Source of the DNA: UBA5794 sp963714375
GTDB taxonomy: Bacteria; Actinomycetota; Acidimicrobiia; Spongiisociales; UBA5794
DNA length: 64,000 nucleotides
Direction: 5' to 3'
NCBI GenBank assembly: GCA_963714375.1
Contig: CAVQOG010000008.1
Coordinates: 1 to 64,000, forward strand
The position numbers and the translations under genes were made by a program. The first letter of the stretch is position 1; each line of letters opens with the position of its first letter. Of the stretch, positions 62,077 to 64,000 are shown one piece after another. Under the pieces are notes generated by a model. It was not told where the DNA came from, searched no databases, and was given only the letters and a program-made list of their open reading frames with translations.

Positions 62077-63156
62077 CTACAGGCGCACGGGCATCAACAA
62101 GTACCGGAAGTCGTCACTCGAGGCTCCAAGCAACAGCCCCGGCTTGAGCGGGTCCGATGTCTCGATCACGACGTGGTCGTCGGCTACTGCCGTGATTCCA
62201 TCCCGCAAGTAACGGGTGTTGAATGCGATCGTCATGTCGTCACCGCTGTAGTCACCCTCAAGCAACTCCGTCGCCTCTCCAACCTCCTGGCGAATCACCG
62301 AAAGCTCCACACCCCCACTGTGCATCGCAAGACGAACAGGGATGTGATCCTCGGCAACCAGGGCAGCACGATCAACGGCCTCCAAGAACGCGTCCTTGGC
62401 GACCACCAGCCGATTCGAATGGGCATCGGGGAAGAGCTGTTGAACATTCGGGAATGTGGAGTCGATGATTCGTACCGTCAGCCGACCCTGATCGGTTACG
62501 AATGATGCCTCGCGTTCGCCAAGCATCACGGTCATCGATCCCATGCCAACAGTTCTGCCGAGCTCCTTGAGTGCCCGGTAGGGAACAAGCCTCGACCCCT
62601 CCGTGGCGACGCCGGGAACATCCTTGACAGCGAGCCGATACGAGTCCGTCGCAACGAGCCTGAGGTTCTCACCGTTGGCCTCAAAGAGAACACCGGTCAA
62701 TGTGGGCCTTGCATCGTCGGTGGATGCCGCGACACCTACCTGGGCCAGTGCCCTGATGAGGTTCCCTCCATCAAGGGCTATCTCCTCGCCACCTGAGGCA
62801 TCCGAAATCTTTGGGAAGTCGTCGACCTGCAACTCGCGCAGCTTGAATTGTGGGCCATTACCGGTGATCTCTATGTGTCCATCGACTGATGCCAGCGACA
62901 CAGCACCAACCGGAAGCTTCCGAACGGCGTCTGCCGTCAACTTCGCTGGAATGACCGTTCGACCCTCTTCGGTGACTTCGACATCAAGGAAGGTCCGTAC
63001 GGTGACCTCGTTGTCAGTCCCTGTCACCGTGAGCTTTCCTCCAGCTACCTCACACAGGACGCCTTGAAGGATCGGGAGGGGCGAACGCGTTCCAACGGCT
63101 CTGCCCGCTCTTGCGAGTACATCTGCAAGATCATCTCGTTCTGCCCTAATTCGCAC
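62077..63156 (-). CDS. dnaN: DNA polymerase III beta clamp
   Basis: 359 residues, GTG start with AGAAGGAAG upstream. Three clamp domains: LADVLARAGRAVGTRSPLPILQG, then FEANGENLRLVATDSYRLAV in domain 2, and the C-terminal YLLMPVRL. Second gene of dnaA-dnaN-recF. Confidence 0.96.
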   Translation of the reverse strand: MRIRAERDDLADVLARAGRAVGTRSPLPILQGVLCEVAGGKLTVTGTDNEVTVRTFLDVEVTEEGRTVIPAKLTADAVRKLPVGAVSLASVDGHIEITGNGPQFKLRELQVDDFPKISDASGGEEIALDGGNLIRALAQVGVAASTDDARPTLTGVLFEANGENLRLVATDSYRLAVKDVPGVATEGSRLVPYRALKELGRTVGMGSMTVMLGEREASFVTDQGRLTVRIIDSTFPNVQQLFPDAHSNRLVVAKDAFLEAVDRAALVAEDHIPVRLAMHSGGVELSVIRQEVGEATELLEGDYSGDDMTIAFNTRYLRDGITAVADDHVVIETSDPLKPGLLLGASSDDFRYLLMPVRL

Positions 63157-63342
63157 TTTGTCTTCCTTCTGCTTCTGTTCTGTATTTGTTTAAAGAGTAG
63201 AGGTAGTAGTAGGGGTTGTGGATTGTGGAGAAGTTGGAGGGGGCCCGTGTACTCAGGCGGTTTCTCGCTCCACAGGCGATGTGGATGGATACAACGTTAT
63301 CCACGGCAGTGTGCGAGTGATGCGATGGCCTTGGGATAAATG
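63157..63342. other. Candidate origin of replication (dnaA-dnaN gap)
   Basis: 186-bp gap. TTATCCACG at 63297-63305 differs in one base from the DnaA box consensus TTATCCACA; TGTGGATTG (63217) and TGTGGATGG (63280) are two-mismatch matches in the other direction. An AT-richer TGTATTTGTTTAAAGAG stretch lies near dnaN. Short for a complete oriC; a second part may lie upstream of dnaA beyond the window. Confidence 0.5.
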
Positions 63343-64000
63343 TCATGTTGTCCTCAGCTGTTGTGTGATGGCCGTGACCTGGTCATACACAGCTTTGTCC
63401 GTCTGGAGAAGGTTGGTGATCTTTTCAACGGCGTGCATGACAGTCGTGTGGTCCCGCCCACCGAATGCGGCGCCGATACGGGGAAGGGACAGCCCCGTGT
63501 TCTCGCGACACAGGTACATCCCGACTTGGCGTTGACGTGCGAGGGGCTGCCTGCGGGAGCCTCCGACAACGTCGGTCCGTGGGATCTCGTAGTACTGGGC
63601 GACGGTCGAGATGATGGCATCTGCTGTGAGTGGGGCCGCAGACTGGAGTTTGACGACATCTCGCAGGACGTTGGTTGCAAGATCAAGGGTGACCCGTTCA
63701 TGGGTGAGTGTCGCAAACGCCGATACGCGCGTGAGCGCACCCTCAAGCTCTCGAATGTTGTCTGCGATGTTCTCCGCAATGAAACTCAGGACTTCTTGGG
63801 GAACACGGACCTCGCCAGCGTCAGCGTTCTTGCGCAGAATTGCCAGACGGGTCTCAACATCTGGACTCTGAATATCAGTTGTAAGTCCCCACTCGAACCG
63901 GCTCCGAAGACGATCCTCAATCGTCTTGAGTTCTCGTGGGGATCGATCCGAGCTGATGACAAGCTGGTTCCCAGCCTCATAGAGGGAATTGAACGTGTGG
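63343..64000 (-). CDS. dnaA: Chromosomal replication initiator DnaA, 3' part
   Basis: About 218 C-terminal residues are readable with no stop; the gene continues past the right edge. AAA+ end with SSDRSPRELKTIEDRLRSRF (sensor region), ENIADNIRELEGALTRV, and domain IV DNA-binding helix-turn-helix with RQVGMYLCRENTGLSLPRIG and GGRDHTTVMHA. Initiates replication by binding DnaA boxes. Confidence 0.97.
   Translation of the reverse strand, partial: HTFNSLYEAGNQLVISSDRSPRELKTIEDRLRSRFEWGLTTDIQSPDVETRLAILRKNADAGEVRVPQEVLSFIAENIADNIRELEGALTRVSAFATLTHERVTLDLATNVLRDVVKLQSAAPLTADAIISTVAQYYEIPRTDVVGGSRRQPLARQRQVGMYLCRENTGLSLPRIGAAFGGRDHTTVMHAVEKITNLLQTDKAVYDQVTAITQQLRTT

Overview
The window looks like an oriC-proximal chromosome segment of an actinomycete (Actinomycetota). 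By gene content, and base composition judged by eye as moderately high GC, an uncultured member of Acidimicrobiia or a neighbouring class is my best guess. The evidence is the right-end block dnaA-dnaN-recF-dciA-gyrB-gyrA-DUF3566, the fhaA-fhaB-pstP-rodA-pbpA-pknB cluster with pabA, a class E type sortase and crgA beside it, a mycothiol-linked MDMPI-family protein, two F420-type oxidoreductases (LLM and Ddn families) and a PadR regulator. The class-level assignment is inference.

Layout. 0-9 kb: a lipoprotein of unknown function, an ABC exporter pair, tRNA-Arg, a DUF885 hydrolase, an XRE/nucleotidyltransferase toxin-antitoxin-like pair, and a family 5 solute-binding lipoprotein. 6-19 kb: a serine translation district with all four tRNA-Ser genes expected in a bacterium (GCT, TGA, CGA, GGA), seryl-tRNA synthetase, tadA and the SRP RNA, with menG and an MDMPI/PadR divergon between them. 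19-30 kb: tRNA-Leu, the cell-wall and Ser/Thr kinase operon, then mutY, pabA, sortase, crgA and a thiolase. Of these last genes, mutY, the sortase and the thiolase carry frameshifts. 31-37 kb: paired CopD/DUF2269-like membrane proteins, tRNA-Ile, small toxin-antitoxin genes, a MazF remnant, a secreted amidohydrolase and a PAP2 phosphatase. 37-45 kb: an MMPL/RND exporter, acetyl-CoA synthetase, an AI-2E family transporter, a Ddn-like protein and a class III aminotransferase. 45-49 kb: a cobalamin uptake operon (btuFCD-cobO) behind a cobalamin riboswitch. 49-55 kb: an NHLRC2-like thioredoxin/NHL lipoprotein, TusA-like and CopD-like genes, and a sugar-kinase/DUF2419 pair that reads as queuosine salvage. 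55-64 kb: the replication-initiation block, with dnaA cut by the window edge.

The most unusual signal is a family of tRNA-tail repeats. Downstream of three tRNA-Ser genes (GCT, CGA, GGA) lie tandem arrays of about 145-151 bp units, with 5, 6 and 4 tail copies. Each unit starts with a copy of the host tRNA 3' end (T-arm, 3' acceptor strand and CCA). tRNA-Ile(GAT), on the other strand 16 kb away, carries one unit of the same family. Units at different tRNAs share ordered boxes (a CACCGA-like box, CGACTCAT, and a GACTTT-like box just before the next tail). The CGACTCAT box repeatedly sits in the loop of a hairpin whose stem sequence differs between units while pairing is kept. The nearest known parallel is the E. 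coli tyrT 178-bp repeats / rtT RNA, which also carry a tRNA 3' tail, but that is one locus, whereas here a family spans several tRNAs. Two other dispersed repeat families (a ~53 bp element ending in TGGGTACGCG, and short-word repeats such as AGCTTTCAGC) fill many intergenic gaps.
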